A stretch of DNA of 64,000 nucleotides from Bacteroidota bacterium (GCA_018266395.1 JAFEAM010000006.1:1-64000), one strand, 5' to 3'; positions 18,164 to 30,389 are shown, counted from the first letter of the stretch. Program-made: numbers and translations. Notes: generated by a model from the sequence alone, not told the origin.

Positions 18164-18862
18164 TCAGTTAGATTGTGGTAATGATTTTTTCTTTCTTAGT
18201 GATTCAGCTGTGGCCGCGGCGATATACACTGTAGCCAGTACGCTAAAAATGTATGCCTGCACCATTCCGGTGAGCAAACCCAGGGCGTTCATGATGATGG
18301 GGAAGAACAATGGTGTCACGCTGAGAAGGATGCTGATGATGACTCCCCCGCTCATGATGTTTCCGAACAGCCGGATCGCAAGGGCCAGCGTCCTTGAGAT
18401 TTCGGAAATGATGTTAAACGGCAGCATGACAAAAGTGGGTTCCAGGTAAGTTTTAAGATAGGCGAGAAGACCGCCTTCCATTATTCCGTAGAAGGGAACA
18501 GCAACGAACACGCATAGGGCCAGGGCGGCAGTGGTGGACAGGGAACTGGTTGGAGGTTCATAAAACGGAAAGATGATGCACAAGTTGGACACGGCAATAA
18601 AAAGGAACAGTGTGCCAAGAAATCCGATATACTTCTCCGGTTCCTTCAATCCGATTTCCTTCATCTGCTGACGAATGCCAGTGACAATCATCTCCAGCAC
18701 ACACTGCCAGTGCGAGATCTTTAAATCAGATTTCAAATTTCGCGTGATCAGGCGGGACGCGATCACCATAACCAACATGATTACCCATGTCCACACAAGG
18801 GTGGCGTTGATGATCACGTCACCGTACTGCCACAAGATCGTTTGATCAGGTGTGAGTTTCAT
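18164..18862 (-). CDS. atpB: N-ATPase a subunit
   Basis: The 232-residue membrane protein has five or six helices and the key stator arginine in the block LALAIRLFGNIMSGG, with the C-terminal helix MVQAYIFSVLATVYIAAA. It provides the two half-channels through which the coupling ion reaches the c ring. Its start overlaps the atpR stop by four bases, and atpE begins six bases after its stop. The sequence looks complete. Confidence 0.93.
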   Translation of the reverse strand: MKLTPDQTILWQYGDVIINATLVWTWVIMLVMVIASRLITRNLKSDLKISHWQCVLEMIVTGIRQQMKEIGLKEPEKYIGFLGTLFLFIAVSNLCIIFPFYEPPTSSLSTTAALALCVFVAVPFYGIMEGGLLAYLKTYLEPTFVMLPFNIISEISRTLALAIRLFGNIMSGGVIISILLSVTPLFFPIIMNALGLLTGMVQAYIFSVLATVYIAAATAESLRKKKSLPQSN

Positions 18863-19146
18863 GTTGCAGTTGTTTTAGCCTTGGGCTTCATGAAACGCTG
18901 ACTGATAAAGCGTGCAAGGGTGAACCCGACAGCAACTGCCAGCATGCGCTGCCAGCTTCCATTAGCGAGAAAGTAAAAGCCCGTAAGCAGCAGGAACATT
19001 CGCAGGAAGAATCCCACGAGGTAGCGGAGGAGAAAGCCCTTCTGATTCCATCTGCTGAGAGAGAGCCGCAAGCCCGCAAAGAAGAGGAGCCCCAATCCCA
19101 GTCCACCTACGAAGGCAACGGCAATAATGATCACTGATTCATTCAT
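18859..19146 (-). CDS. atpR: N-ATPase AtpR membrane subunit
   Basis: The 95-residue protein has three hydrophobic helices with conserved arginines inside or next to them (FAGLRLSLSRW and RYLVGFFLRMFLL). AtpR is found only in N-ATPase operons and is thought to help assemble the c ring. Identification rests on its size, helices and its place between atpQ and atpB in the canonical gene order. It overlaps the atpQ stop by eight bases and the atpB start by four. Confidence 0.82.
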   Translation of the reverse strand: MNESVIIIAVAFVGGLGLGLLFFAGLRLSLSRWNQKGFLLRYLVGFFLRMFLLLTGFYFLANGSWQRMLAVAVGFTLARFISQRFMKPKAKTTAT

Positions 19147-19449
19147 GTTGATTATCCTCCTGATGATTGTGCATGTCTTTGTGTTCTCTTCCTACCCAGT
19201 GCCAGGCCGTAAAACATCCTGCCATCAGTCCACCGATGAGCAGGGTGAGCGTCCAGGAAAACGACTGCGGATAATGATGATCCAGCCACATGCCGCCTAA
19301 AGCACCCGCTACAGTCGGAACTGCAACCGACCACCCAACAATACCAAACACACCAAATCCGGATAGCGCGCTCCGTCGAGGTCTTCTCAAAGATTTCAGC
19401 CTTTGCTGCTCGCTGTGTCCTACGCGTGATGGATATGGGTCTCCTGTTT

Positions 19450-19453
<4 letters not shown>
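19139..19453 (-). CDS. atpQ: N-ATPase AtpQ (AtpI/AtpZ-like) protein
   Basis: The 104-residue protein has a basic N terminus and two membrane helices separated by GGMWLDHHYPQSF, the pattern of AtpI/AtpZ-like proteins (GxxLD). It is the third gene of the canonical N-ATPase order and probably helps assembly or ion supply. It overlaps the atpC stop by four bases. The start at 19453 includes a 30-residue basic leader, which may be real or may reflect a start that is too early. Confidence 0.8.
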
Positions 19454-21338
<1,885 letters not shown>

Positions 21339-21553
21339 TTAGACAGGGCACACCACTAGTTATATGACGAAAGGCAGGTTAGCCCATGATGAATAGCTGT
21401 TCCTATGGCCCCGGTGAGTATAATGCATAGACCCTTGTCACAGCTTGACGTAGACAGGTGCCTGTGTACTCACAATTTACCTGACATCTTTGGATAAACC
21501 TATTCAGAGGGTTCTTCAAATTCTTGCATAAAAGGACCCCCAGGAAGGCTAAT

Positions 21554-21940
21554 TCAGGCAGTCTGGCTTTCTGAGCCGCGGTCATCCTTCAGAATCAATT
21601 CCTCTTCGATCACCTGCTTGAAGGCATTTTTTGGAAGGGCACCGGGCTGCATCATCGGACGGCCTTCTTTGGGAATGAACAAGAATGTGGGAATGCTGCG
21701 GATATCAAATACTGCCGCCAGCTCTTGTTCCACTTCAGTGTCGACTTTGTAGATGGTCACCTTGCCTGAATACTCTTTGGCAAGTTCCTCCAGTACAGGC
21801 GCAACCATTTTGCAGGGTCCGCACCAGTCGGCATAGAAATCTATGATGGCAGGAAGTTCACCGCTGTATTTCCATTCCTTTTCTGTTTCGTAGTTGAAGA
21901 CGTTCTTCTTGAAGTCTTCAGTAGTCAGTTTGACAGTCAT
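21554..21940 (-). CDS. thioredoxin
   Basis: Encodes about 128 residues with the thioredoxin active site WCGPCK in the block DFYADWCGPCKMVAPVLEEL and the cis-proline loop IRSIPTFLF. It reduces disulfides in the cytoplasm. There is no signal peptide if translation starts at the ATG at 21940, which gives a typical thioredoxin N terminus; the frame extends 15 codons further upstream without a recognisable signal. It lies 248 bases upstream of the ATPase operon on the same strand and is probably a separate unit. Confidence 0.9.
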   Translation of the reverse strand: MTVKLTTEDFKKNVFNYETEKEWKYSGELPAIIDFYADWCGPCKMVAPVLEELAKEYSGKVTIYKVDTEVEQELAAVFDIRSIPTFLFIPKEGRPMMQPGALPKNAFKQVIEEELILKDDRGSESQTA

Positions 21941-22046
21941 AATCTTGTGGTTATGGGACACAAATCTGATGAAGACGGCGGACACAAAAAGTGACTAATG
22001 TCACATTGATTGGAATTTGAGTGACAACGCCTTCCGAAAACGTTGT

Positions 22047-23444
22047 CTATTTGCCTTTCTCTTTCCTGATAAACACAAAATCTCCACCCTCATCGCCGGC
22101 ATCTGCAATGACCCCGTCCTGGGGAACTACCATTGAGTTGTTTATAACCGCCTGGCGGAAACTGTCGAATAGCTGCTGGGAGGTCATAAACGGTTCTTGA
22201 TTTTCCTCCAGCCTTTTGGACAGGTAGTCAAAGAAAAGAGAATTGTCAGGCACGGTGGTCATGGTCCCGCTGGTGATGGCCCGTCGGCTGGGAAGTTTGT
22301 AAAGCATCTGTATGTCGAGCGAGGCGGTCTGTATTGCGCTCGCACTCCTTGTCTTGAAAATACCGCCGCTGAAACACGCGTCCGAGATTAACAATGTATG
22401 CGCTGCCTTGATGCTCCTGATTTGTTCACGCACATCGCTGTTGGAAAGCCAGTTCGACGGGTCGTTGGCCGCTGCGTCCCTGGCCCACCAATATCCCTGT
22501 CGTGCATCCTCGTCCCAGTATCCGTGACCGGCATAGAAGATGAGGAAGTTGTCCTGCGGTGTAATGGTCTTGCGAAGCTGAAAGAGCGCTACCAGAATAT
22601 TCTGACGCGTAGGATTCATCAGGATGGTGACAGTGGAATCCGAGAATGTATAACGGGTGCGGAGCACTTCTCCGAGATGCTGCGCGTCTTTCACCGGCCG
22701 CTCCAGGTCCAACCGGTTGTCGGCATAATCTGAAACGCCTATCAGCAGTGCATAATATTTCCCTTTACCGGGAGAGACAACTGTTCCGGCGGCAGGAAGT
22801 GCCTTCGTTGGTGTGACTGCCGCGATCTTCTCACCAGTGTCAAGGTAGCTGATGGTGAAGGAATCGACTTTCGTTTCATAGAAGAACTTGGGCTTGATTC
22901 CGATCTCTTTGAAAGGAGGGAAGTAATAGGTTAATACAGGGCGCTCATTGATGAAAATATAGTACAGGTTGTCAATTTTCCTGATCGTGTATTTGCTGAA
23001 CTGGTCTTTTTGCAGGTTGACAGCCTCAATGTCAGTGCCGTCGTAATTGCTGCCAATCTCACCATCCGCAATCACCTTGCATGCGTTTACCATTTTGGTG
23101 TCAATGGCACGGTGACCGGTAAATTTGGGACTGATGTCGATGACATTGTTTCCTAACTTGATCTGGTAATAACCCTGGGGGTGACTGGAGGCGATCATTA
23201 TTTCGATTTCAAATGACCGGGTGAAATCCAGATCAATGAAGCGTGTTGCTTTGCCTTTCTTCAGCACGAGTTTCCCTTCCTCAAACTTAGCCCTTTCCAG
23301 GGTCCAGTCGCTGTTCCTGTCGAAGGCGTCAGTCAGGAAGACTGTCTTCTGTGATGGCTGAATGTCTCCGTACTTCACTTGAGCCTTGGCACAATAGCCC
23401 GCCACCAGGAACAAAAGCAGGAATTTGAGCTTGACGAGGTACAT
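22047..23444 (-). CDS. secreted caspase-like (C14 family) peptidase
   Basis: The 465-residue product has a signal peptide (about 1-21), an N-terminal domain of about 180 residues that looks like a beta-sandwich, and a caspase domain from about 228 (KYYALLIGVSDY). The catalytic dyad is in place: H307 in FYAGHGYWD and C357 in LLISDACFSGG. It should be a cysteine peptidase with specificity for Arg/Lys or Asp that cannot be read here, acting in the periplasm or outside the cell. It is divergent from the two-component system that starts at 23583, with 138 bases between the starts. Confidence 0.83.
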   Translation of the reverse strand: MYLVKLKFLLLFLVAGYCAKAQVKYGDIQPSQKTVFLTDAFDRNSDWTLERAKFEEGKLVLKKGKATRFIDLDFTRSFEIEIMIASSHPQGYYQIKLGNNVIDISPKFTGHRAIDTKMVNACKVIADGEIGSNYDGTDIEAVNLQKDQFSKYTIRKIDNLYYIFINERPVLTYYFPPFKEIGIKPKFFYETKVDSFTISYLDTGEKIAAVTPTKALPAAGTVVSPGKGKYYALLIGVSDYADNRLDLERPVKDAQHLGEVLRTRYTFSDSTVTILMNPTRQNILVALFQLRKTITPQDNFLIFYAGHGYWDEDARQGYWWARDAAANDPSNWLSNSDVREQIRSIKAAHTLLISDACFSGGIFKTRSASAIQTASLDIQMLYKLPSRRAITSGTMTTVPDNSLFFDYLSKRLEENQEPFMTSQQLFDSFRQAVINNSMVVPQDGVIADAGDEGGDFVFIRKEKGK

Positions 23445-23582
23445 TTACTAAGCCTGTGGAAGTTCTGCCAAGGATGGCAGAGGTGCAATGATGCACATTG
23501 CTTCTGGTTGCTACATATGTCAGTTGATTGCAGCCCGGTGACTATTTCATGCGGACTGAATCCCAACTAAATTAGATGCTGG

Positions 23583-24260
23583 ATGCAACTGTTACTGGTT
23601 GAAGATGAAGCTAGTTTGGCGAGTTTCCTCAAAAAGGGCTTTGTCAGTGAGGGTATTCACGTGGAAATCGCCTTTGACGGCATAGTGGCGAAAAGCAAGA
23701 TTCAGGCAGATCCATATGACCTGGCTATCATAGACATCAATATCCCGGGCATCAACGGGTATGAAGTGTGCAAATACTTCAAACTTATGCAACCCTATGC
23801 CCCTGTTATATTTCTAACGGCCCTGGACAGCATCGATGACAAGACGCTGGGCTTTGAGGCCGGAGGCGACGATTACCTAGTAAAGCCATTTGAGTTCAAA
23901 GAGTTGCTCCTGCGTGTCAGGGCGCTGATCAAACGTACCGGGATGCAACCTGCCACAAAGAAACTCCTGGTTGTCGGTGACCTCTTGATGGATACCGCCG
24001 CCAAAACTGTAAGTCGGTCCGGAAAACGCATTGACCTGACGGCCAGGGAATACAGCCTGCTGGAATACCTGATGGTCAACCGGGGCCGGGTGGTAAGTCG
24101 CGTAGACATCGCAGAGAAAGTATGGGACCTGCATTTTGATACTTCCACAAACGTAATCGATGTCTACATCAACTATCTTAGAAAGAAGGTGGATAAGGGG
24201 CATCGGGTCAAACTATTGCACACCGTTGTGGGGATGGGCTATGTATTAAGAGAACCGTGA
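23583..24260 (+). CDS. OmpR/PhoB-type response regulator
   Basis: The 225-residue protein has a receiver domain (LLLVEDEASL; phospho-acceptor D51 in IIDINIPGING; K-P pair in VKPFEFKEL) and a winged-helix DNA-binding domain (LTAREYSLLEYLM through TVVGMGYVLREP). It starts three bases before the cognate kinase gene and lies just upstream of the efflux cluster, which it probably controls. Members of this branch (CusR/QseB-like) often regulate RND pumps, but the signal is unknown. Confidence 0.9.
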   Translation: MQLLLVEDEASLASFLKKGFVSEGIHVEIAFDGIVAKSKIQADPYDLAIIDINIPGINGYEVCKYFKLMQPYAPVIFLTALDSIDDKTLGFEAGGDDYLVKPFEFKELLLRVRALIKRTGMQPATKKLLVVGDLLMDTAAKTVSRSGKRIDLTAREYSLLEYLMVNRGRVVSRVDIAEKVWDLHFDTSTNVIDVYINYLRKKVDKGHRVKLLHTVVGMGYVLREP

Positions 24261-24263
24261 AAT

Positions 24264-25631
24264 ATGTCGCTACGCCAAAAAATTACCTTCGCATTTATTC
24301 TCCTGGCGGCGCTCTCGCTGATGCTGTTCTCTCTATATATATATGTGGCATCCGCCCGATACCGCGTGGAGGCATTCCAGGAGCGGTTGCGAAACAAGGC
24401 CCTTGCCACCCGTGAGATCTATGAACTGCATGACAAAGTAGCCGAAAGAATCATCACCAGCATCCCGGAGCAGTCGGAGTACGTGTTTGACGAAAATGAT
24501 CATATGATTTTTTCGATCAACGATGTGAAGGATCTGAACTTCTCGAAAGAACTGTTTGACAGGATCAGAAAGAGTAAAGAACACTACTTTCAGTATCAAG
24601 GTGACGCAGTGTGGGGATATAAAGAGGGTCTTGGGTTTGCTTTCACGGCAAAGGACAAGCCAAGAATTATCATTATCACCGCATACAACACGAGTGGATT
24701 CAGACAGTTGGAGAACCTCGTGTCCCTGCTGATTTGGGGAAATATTGTTTCCCTGATACTCATCGGGCTGGTCGGATACCTTGTGGTAGGAGCCTCCTTC
24801 AGGCCGTTCAAGCAACTGGTGGCAGAAGCGGAATCGATCCAGGGGCATGAACCCGACTTCCGCCTGAGTTTCCAGGATGACCCAACTGAAATTGGGGTTC
24901 TGTCAAAAGCTTTCAATCAGGCACTGGCACGCATACAGACCCTGTCCAGTTTGCAGAAGTCTTTTATTTCCTACGCTTCCCATGAACTACGGACGCCCAT
25001 GGCGGCTGTTGCCGGAATCCTGGAAACCTCCATTACTTACGATAAATCCATCGAGACCGTCAGAAATAACCTGAAGATGGCACAGCGTGAACTGCAAAAG
25101 GCCACCCAACTGCTGAGCGGCCTGCTTCAGTTGGCAAAGCTCGACACGCTTCAGCTCCAGGTGGAACATGCCAACTGCAACCTTTTGGATATCTGCTTCG
25201 ATGCGATCAGGCTGATGGAATCCAAACACCCGGAGCAGAAGTTCTCATTCTCCGTGGATCCTGCCATGGTCAATCAGCTTGTGGAAGTGGCTGGCAATGA
25301 GCAGTTGCTTAGAACGGCCCTTATTAATGTTATCGATAACGCATCCAAGTTCTCATCTCCTGAAAAAGTTGAAATTTCCCTTTCTGCCGCAGAGGGAATG
25401 TGGCTTATCGAAGTCAAGGACCTTGGCATCGGCATTCAGGATGGCGATCGTCCCAGGATCGGAGAACCCTTGTACCGAGGGCAAAATGCCAGGCAGGTGG
25501 AAGGCTTCGGATTGGGACTAGCGCTCACGCGGCGTATTGTGGACCATCACAATGGGCGCATCCAATTTCTACCGAATGAGCCCCAGGGAACTATTGTGCA
25601 GATCTTCTTCCCTGTGAGTCCTGCCGCCTAG
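24264..25631 (+). CDS. membrane sensor histidine kinase
   Basis: The 455-residue kinase has two membrane helices (about 9-29 and 150-172) around a periplasmic sensor of about 120 residues, a HAMP linker, HisKA with H240 (SYASHELRTPM) and HATPase with N box (ALINVIDNASKF) and G box (GFGLGLALTRRI). It should phosphorylate the regulator encoded immediately upstream. The next gene, the outer-membrane factor, starts 90 bases downstream. Confidence 0.9.
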   Translation: MSLRQKITFAFILLAALSLMLFSLYIYVASARYRVEAFQERLRNKALATREIYELHDKVAERIITSIPEQSEYVFDENDHMIFSINDVKDLNFSKELFDRIRKSKEHYFQYQGDAVWGYKEGLGFAFTAKDKPRIIIITAYNTSGFRQLENLVSLLIWGNIVSLILIGLVGYLVVGASFRPFKQLVAEAESIQGHEPDFRLSFQDDPTEIGVLSKAFNQALARIQTLSSLQKSFISYASHELRTPMAAVAGILETSITYDKSIETVRNNLKMAQRELQKATQLLSGLLQLAKLDTLQLQVEHANCNLLDICFDAIRLMESKHPEQKFSFSVDPAMVNQLVEVAGNEQLLRTALINVIDNASKFSSPEKVEISLSAAEGMWLIEVKDLGIGIQDGDRPRIGEPLYRGQNARQVEGFGLGLALTRRIVDHHNGRIQFLPNEPQGTIVQIFFPVSPAA

Positions 25632-25721
25632 TTTTCTCCGGGCTCTAATCCCGTTTTAATGTTAGTCTAATTGGCGCTTAATACGGGTGTACTTCCTTAG
25701 TGGTGAAATCAATTTGGTGCC

Positions 25722-27137
25722 ATGCACATCACGAAAGTCTTTTCTTCGGCTTTTTGTATCGTTTTCTTGTTCCAGGCAACGCTGAGCGCACAGGATCAGA
25801 AGACCCTTACATTAAAGCAATCACTGGAAATCGCCAGGCAGAATTACCCGGCCATTAAAATAAAGATGGCTGAGAAGGAGGCCGCAGCGCATGAAGTGAA
25901 AGCAGCACAGATTAACTACGTTCCCAACTTCGTTGTACAAGGCCAGATCCTGGATGGTACCTCCAACCAGGTAAGAGGATCTTTTTTCCCCAACGAAGGC
26001 ATGGCAATCCCAGTCTCAGGCGGGATCAAAGTAAACGGATATACGGAGACTGCAGTATGGACCAGCTATGCCACAGGATTCATGAACTGGAAACTGTTCA
26101 ACTTCGGCAAATTCAAATCCCAGGTAGAATCAGCCAGGGCCGGTGAATTGGCAGCACAGGCTGATTACGAAAACGAAATATTCCAGCAACAGATCAAGGT
26201 AGGCGATGCCTACCTGTTGTCATTGATGGCCAATGAAATGGTGCGGAGTCAAAATGCAAACCTGGCCCGGGTGAAGGCGCTTCGTGATGTAACGTCAGCT
26301 TACACCAAATCAGGACTTCGCCCTGGAGTAGACAGTTCTTTGGTCAAAGCGGAATATTCAAAAGCGATGCTGCAGCTGCTGGAAGCGCAACGTATTGCCA
26401 GCGAGCAACTGGTGTACCTGAAAGAGCAAATGGGATATACCAAAAACACAGACATCCAGCTTGATACCACAGCCTATTCCGCGAATCAACCGCTTCCGCT
26501 GGAAATGGGTGATGAGTATGAGAAGAATCCGCGCCTGCGTTATTTCAAAAGCATTGTCGATGCTAACGAGTCAAGGATCAAAGCTATCCGTCGGCGGGAA
26601 TATCCTTCCATCTCTGTCATCGGCGGTGCATGGACCCGCGGATCCGGTATCCAGGACCGGACAACGCCCAATGGCGACTTTATATATGACAAGAGTTTCA
26701 GTGCAGGGGTAGCATTCCGCCCTTACCTCGACTGGATATTTGGCGTGAGTACCATCTGGAACATCACCACTCTCTTTAAGACGGGGCAGGAAGCCAAGGC
26801 CCAGCGGCAGGTGACAAACATGGCGCAGGAAAGGTATAACGAAGAGGTGCTGCGGGTGGAGAGCGAAGTGGAACGGGCCCGCCTGGGTTATGTGGCTGCT
26901 GTCGAGGCCGCCCGTCAGGCTCCGATCCAGCTGGCTGCCGCACAAAATGCCTACGAGCAGGCTCAGGCACGTTACAACGCAGGCTTCAGTACAATCCTCG
27001 AGCTTACGCAAACCTATGCCTTGCTCAATCGTGCAGAGGTGGATGCCTCAATCGCCAAAGGAAATTTGTGGCGTGCCGTCGTCAGGTATGCAGCTGCCAC
27101 CGGTGACATGGAGCTCTTTACCAGAAATCTGAACTAG
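25722..27137 (+). CDS. TolC-family outer-membrane efflux protein
   Basis: The 471-residue product has a signal peptide (about 1-23, ending LSAQ) and the two repeated helical-barrel halves of TolC proteins, with long amphipathic helices such as AAHEVKAAQINYVP and EVERARLGYVAAVEAARQAP. It would form the outer-membrane tunnel for the two pumps that follow; the first of them starts four bases after its stop. No lipobox was found, unlike the second outer-membrane factor in the window. Confidence 0.87.
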   Translation: MHITKVFSSAFCIVFLFQATLSAQDQKTLTLKQSLEIARQNYPAIKIKMAEKEAAAHEVKAAQINYVPNFVVQGQILDGTSNQVRGSFFPNEGMAIPVSGGIKVNGYTETAVWTSYATGFMNWKLFNFGKFKSQVESARAGELAAQADYENEIFQQQIKVGDAYLLSLMANEMVRSQNANLARVKALRDVTSAYTKSGLRPGVDSSLVKAEYSKAMLQLLEAQRIASEQLVYLKEQMGYTKNTDIQLDTTAYSANQPLPLEMGDEYEKNPRLRYFKSIVDANESRIKAIRRREYPSISVIGGAWTRGSGIQDRTTPNGDFIYDKSFSAGVAFRPYLDWIFGVSTIWNITTLFKTGQEAKAQRQVTNMAQERYNEEVLRVESEVERARLGYVAAVEAARQAPIQLAAAQNAYEQAQARYNAGFSTILELTQTYALLNRAEVDASIAKGNLWRAVVRYAAATGDMELFTRNLN

Positions 27138-27141
27138 TGTC

Positions 27142-30100
27142 ATGATTCGCGCAGCGCTCCGGAATCCTATCACTGTCATCGTGGCCATCCTCGGGGTGGT
27201 CATCTTTGCAGTGCTGGCACTGTTCTCGGTACCGGTGGATATTTTCCCGAAGCTCAATCTCCCCACCATCTATATCGCACAGCCCTATGGAGGGATGGCG
27301 CCTGACCAGATGGAGGGCTTCATCGCCACGCGCTATCAGAACCAACTGCTCTACGTAACGGGCATCAAGGATATTGAAGTAAAAAATGTGCAGGGACTCT
27401 GCCTGGTGAAATGCACTTTCTATGAAAATGTCAACATGGCGCAAGTGTCGGGCGAAGTTGCCAACCAGGTAAACCGCGTGATGAGCTACATGCCGCCAGG
27501 CACTGTGCCGCCTACGGTGGTGAGGTTCGATGCCAGCAGTCTTCCGGTCGGACAGTTGGTGTTCAGCAGCAGCAAGGCCGGACTCAATGAGATGCAGGAT
27601 CTGGCTTCCACACTGATTCGCCCGATGTTTTCTCAGATTCCGGGCGCTTCGGCCCCACCTCCTTTTGGCGGGAACGAACGCACTATCGTGATCCGTGTCA
27701 ACCCGGACCTGATGGCCGGCTACCAGCTTACACCAGATGATATTGTAAAGGCTGTAGTGGACAACAACCAGATCTTCCCCGCCGGAAACGTACGCATCGG
27801 CAAGCTCACGATGATCACACCCAATAACAGTGTGATCAGAAAGCCGGAAGAATTTCTTCAGATACCCCTGCTCCGGAAGGCGGGACCAACCATTTTTCTC
27901 AGGGACGTTGCCACAGTTGAAGACGCAGCCGACCTGACCGTCGGTTACGCACTCGTGAACGGAAAGCGCAGCGTGTACATCCCTGTAACCAAGACCGCAG
28001 ATGCCAGCACAATGGACGTGGTCAATGCACTAAAGAAGAAGCTGCCCGAAATGCAGGCACTTCTTCCGGACTATGTCGACCTGAAATACGAATTTGACCA
28101 GTCCGTCTACGTGGTGCAGGCAGTGAAGAGCCTGGCCACAGAGGGAATTCTTGGTGCGCTCCTGACCGGGCTCATGATCTTCCTCTTCCTCAAAGACATC
28201 AGGGGCTCCGCCATCGTGGTACTGAATATCCCCATCGCGATTCTCACCGCTGTTCTGCTGCTTAAAATAACAGGTCAGACCATCAACATCATGACCCTGA
28301 GCGGACTGGCACTGGCTGTGGGCATCCTTGTGGATGAAGCCACGGTGTCGATAGAAAATATACATCAGCACCTGGAAATGGGTAAGGCAAAGGCGCGCGC
28401 CATCATTGACGCCTCCCAGGAGATCTCTTTTGCCAAGCTGCTTATCCTCGTCTGTATCCTATCTGTTTTTGCGCCGGCATTTCTGATGAATGGTGTCCCC
28501 AGGGGGATGTTTCTTCCGCTCTCACTGGCCGTAGGATTTTCGATGATCGCTTCTTTCATCCAGTCTCAGACGTTTGTTCCGGTTATGGCGAACTGGTTCA
28601 TGAAGTTCCATCCGGTACACCGTCGTGAAATGCAGGTGCTTCCCAACCTGTCATCCGAAGTACAAAAGGCAACGGAATCTTATGAACGTTCACACCAGGA
28701 AGATCTGGGCGGATTCGAGCGCTTCAAGATTCGCTACCTTGATTTGCTGGACCGGCTCATGGCCAGGAGAAGACTCTGGGTCATGGTTTACCTTGCTGTT
28801 TCGTTTGCCATTATCATCCTCGGCTTTTCCATTATCGGGAAGGACATCATGCCTAAAGTGGAGCACTCGCGCCAGTTTCAGTTACGGCTGATCGGACCTG
28901 AAGGACTCCGCCTGGAGCGTACCGAAGATGCCATCAGAAAGACCATCGGGCTTATTCAGGGAATTGTTGGTGAAGAGCATGTATCGATCACATCCACTTT
29001 TGTGGGAATGACGCCGTCCAGCTATGGCACAAATGCTCTTTATATTTTCAACAGCGGCCCCCATGAAGCCATACTCCAGGTGAACCTGTCCGAAGAATAT
29101 GAAGTGCGGTCACTGGACCGGCTGAAAGACCAGATTCGGACCAGTATTGCCAAAGAACTTCCCAAGGTGAAAATCTCTTTCGAGCCCATCGAACTCACAG
29201 ATAAGATCATGAGCCAGGGCGCCAACACTCCCGTGGAAATCATTGTGGCATCCAAAAATCTGGATGAAGCGCATGACCATGCCATGAAGCTGAAGGCGGA
29301 GTTGGAGAAGATTCCCTTTCTCCGTGACGTACGCATCAACCAGCCGTTGTCATATCCGGCTTCCATCATACGGATCGACCGTGAGCGCGCCGCACAATTT
29401 TCTCTGGATGCCGGCCAAATCTCCAAGTCGCTGGTGGCGGCCACAAGCAGCAGCCGCTTCACGGCAAAGAACCTGTGGCTTGATACGGACAAGGGCTATG
29501 CCTACCAGGTACAGGTACAGGTTCCGGAATATGAAATGAAGTCTCGCCACGACATTGAGAACATTCCATTGGTGCAAGGCCAGATGCGTCCCACCCTGGG
29601 TGACGTAGCAGATGTCAATTCGAGGACCATCCCTGCGCAGTATGACCGCATTGGCCCCCGAAGGATTGTTACGGTGTCGGCCAACCTATATCAGAAAGAT
29701 CTGGGTGCCGCAACTTCAGCGGTAAGTGCGGCCATCGCACGGACAGGAGAGCCTCCCAAAGGAACTATTATTGAACTCAGAGGTTTGGCAAAACTGCTTG
29801 AGGAGACGCTCTCCAGTCTGCAGTCAGGTCTTCTCCTGGCGATTGTGGTGATCTTCCTCCTGCTGTCGGCAAATTATCAGTCATTCAAGGTGGCATTTGT
29901 TGTACTCGTGACCGTGCCTGCCGTGCTGGCCGGCTCCATGTTGATATTACTGGCGACAGGTGGCACGCTTAATCTGCAATCGTATATGGGCATCATCATG
30001 TCAGTGGGTGTGTCGGTGGCCAATGCGGTGCTGTTGGTTACCAACGCAGAACATCTTCGTGTCAGGTATGGCGATGCTTTGCGCGCCGCCCGTACCTCCG

Positions 30101-30381
30101 GAGCTGTAAGATTGAGACCCATCCTCATGACCTCCATAGCCATGGTGGCCGGTATGGTCCCGATGGCAAGTGGTCTGAGCGAGAGCGGGGAGCAGGCCTC
30201 ACCGCTTGGGAGGGCCGTCATTGGCGGGCTCGTGTCCTCGACTTTCGCAGCCTTGCTGATTCTGCCGCTCGTATTTGCCATGGTACAGGGAAAGACGACA
30301 CTGGAGTCGGTCTCGCTGGACCCTGAAGATGAGGAGAGTAAATTCTTTGATGGAAACCTGTCTGCGGAGCAGACACAATAA
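27142..30381 (+). CDS. RND efflux pump permease, first of a tandem pair
   Basis: The 1079-residue RND transporter has the twelve-helix, two-large-loop layout of AcrB-type pumps. The TM4 acidic pair reads D398-E399 (ILVDEATVSIEN) and the TM10 position of AcrB K940 is A960 (VGVSVANAVLLV), so the classical proton-relay Lys is absent. The C-terminal RLRPILMTS block is present. It is closely related along its whole length to the next gene and shares one outer-membrane factor and one adaptor with it, so the two may form mixed trimers as MdtB/MdtC do. The substrate is unknown. Confidence 0.87.
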   Translation: MIRAALRNPITVIVAILGVVIFAVLALFSVPVDIFPKLNLPTIYIAQPYGGMAPDQMEGFIATRYQNQLLYVTGIKDIEVKNVQGLCLVKCTFYENVNMAQVSGEVANQVNRVMSYMPPGTVPPTVVRFDASSLPVGQLVFSSSKAGLNEMQDLASTLIRPMFSQIPGASAPPPFGGNERTIVIRVNPDLMAGYQLTPDDIVKAVVDNNQIFPAGNVRIGKLTMITPNNSVIRKPEEFLQIPLLRKAGPTIFLRDVATVEDAADLTVGYALVNGKRSVYIPVTKTADASTMDVVNALKKKLPEMQALLPDYVDLKYEFDQSVYVVQAVKSLATEGILGALLTGLMIFLFLKDIRGSAIVVLNIPIAILTAVLLLKITGQTINIMTLSGLALAVGILVDEATVSIENIHQHLEMGKAKARAIIDASQEISFAKLLILVCILSVFAPAFLMNGVPRGMFLPLSLAVGFSMIASFIQSQTFVPVMANWFMKFHPVHRREMQVLPNLSSEVQKATESYERSHQEDLGGFERFKIRYLDLLDRLMARRRLWVMVYLAVSFAIIILGFSIIGKDIMPKVEHSRQFQLRLIGPEGLRLERTEDAIRKTIGLIQGIVGEEHVSITSTFVGMTPSSYGTNALYIFNSGPHEAILQVNLSEEYEVRSLDRLKDQIRTSIAKELPKVKISFEPIELTDKIMSQGANTPVEIIVASKNLDEAHDHAMKLKAELEKIPFLRDVRINQPLSYPASIIRIDRERAAQFSLDAGQISKSLVAATSSSRFTAKNLWLDTDKGYAYQVQVQVPEYEMKSRHDIENIPLVQGQMRPTLGDVADVNSRTIPAQYDRIGPRRIVTVSANLYQKDLGAATSAVSAAIARTGEPPKGTIIELRGLAKLLEETLSSLQSGLLLAIVVIFLLLSANYQSFKVAFVVLVTVPAVLAGSMLILLATGGTLNLQSYMGIIMSVGVSVANAVLLVTNAEHLRVRYGDALRAARTSGAVRLRPILMTSIAMVAGMVPMASGLSESGEQASPLGRAVIGGLVSSTFAALLILPLVFAMVQGKTTLESVSLDPEDEESKFFDGNLSAEQTQ

Positions 30382-30389
30382 AATATATC

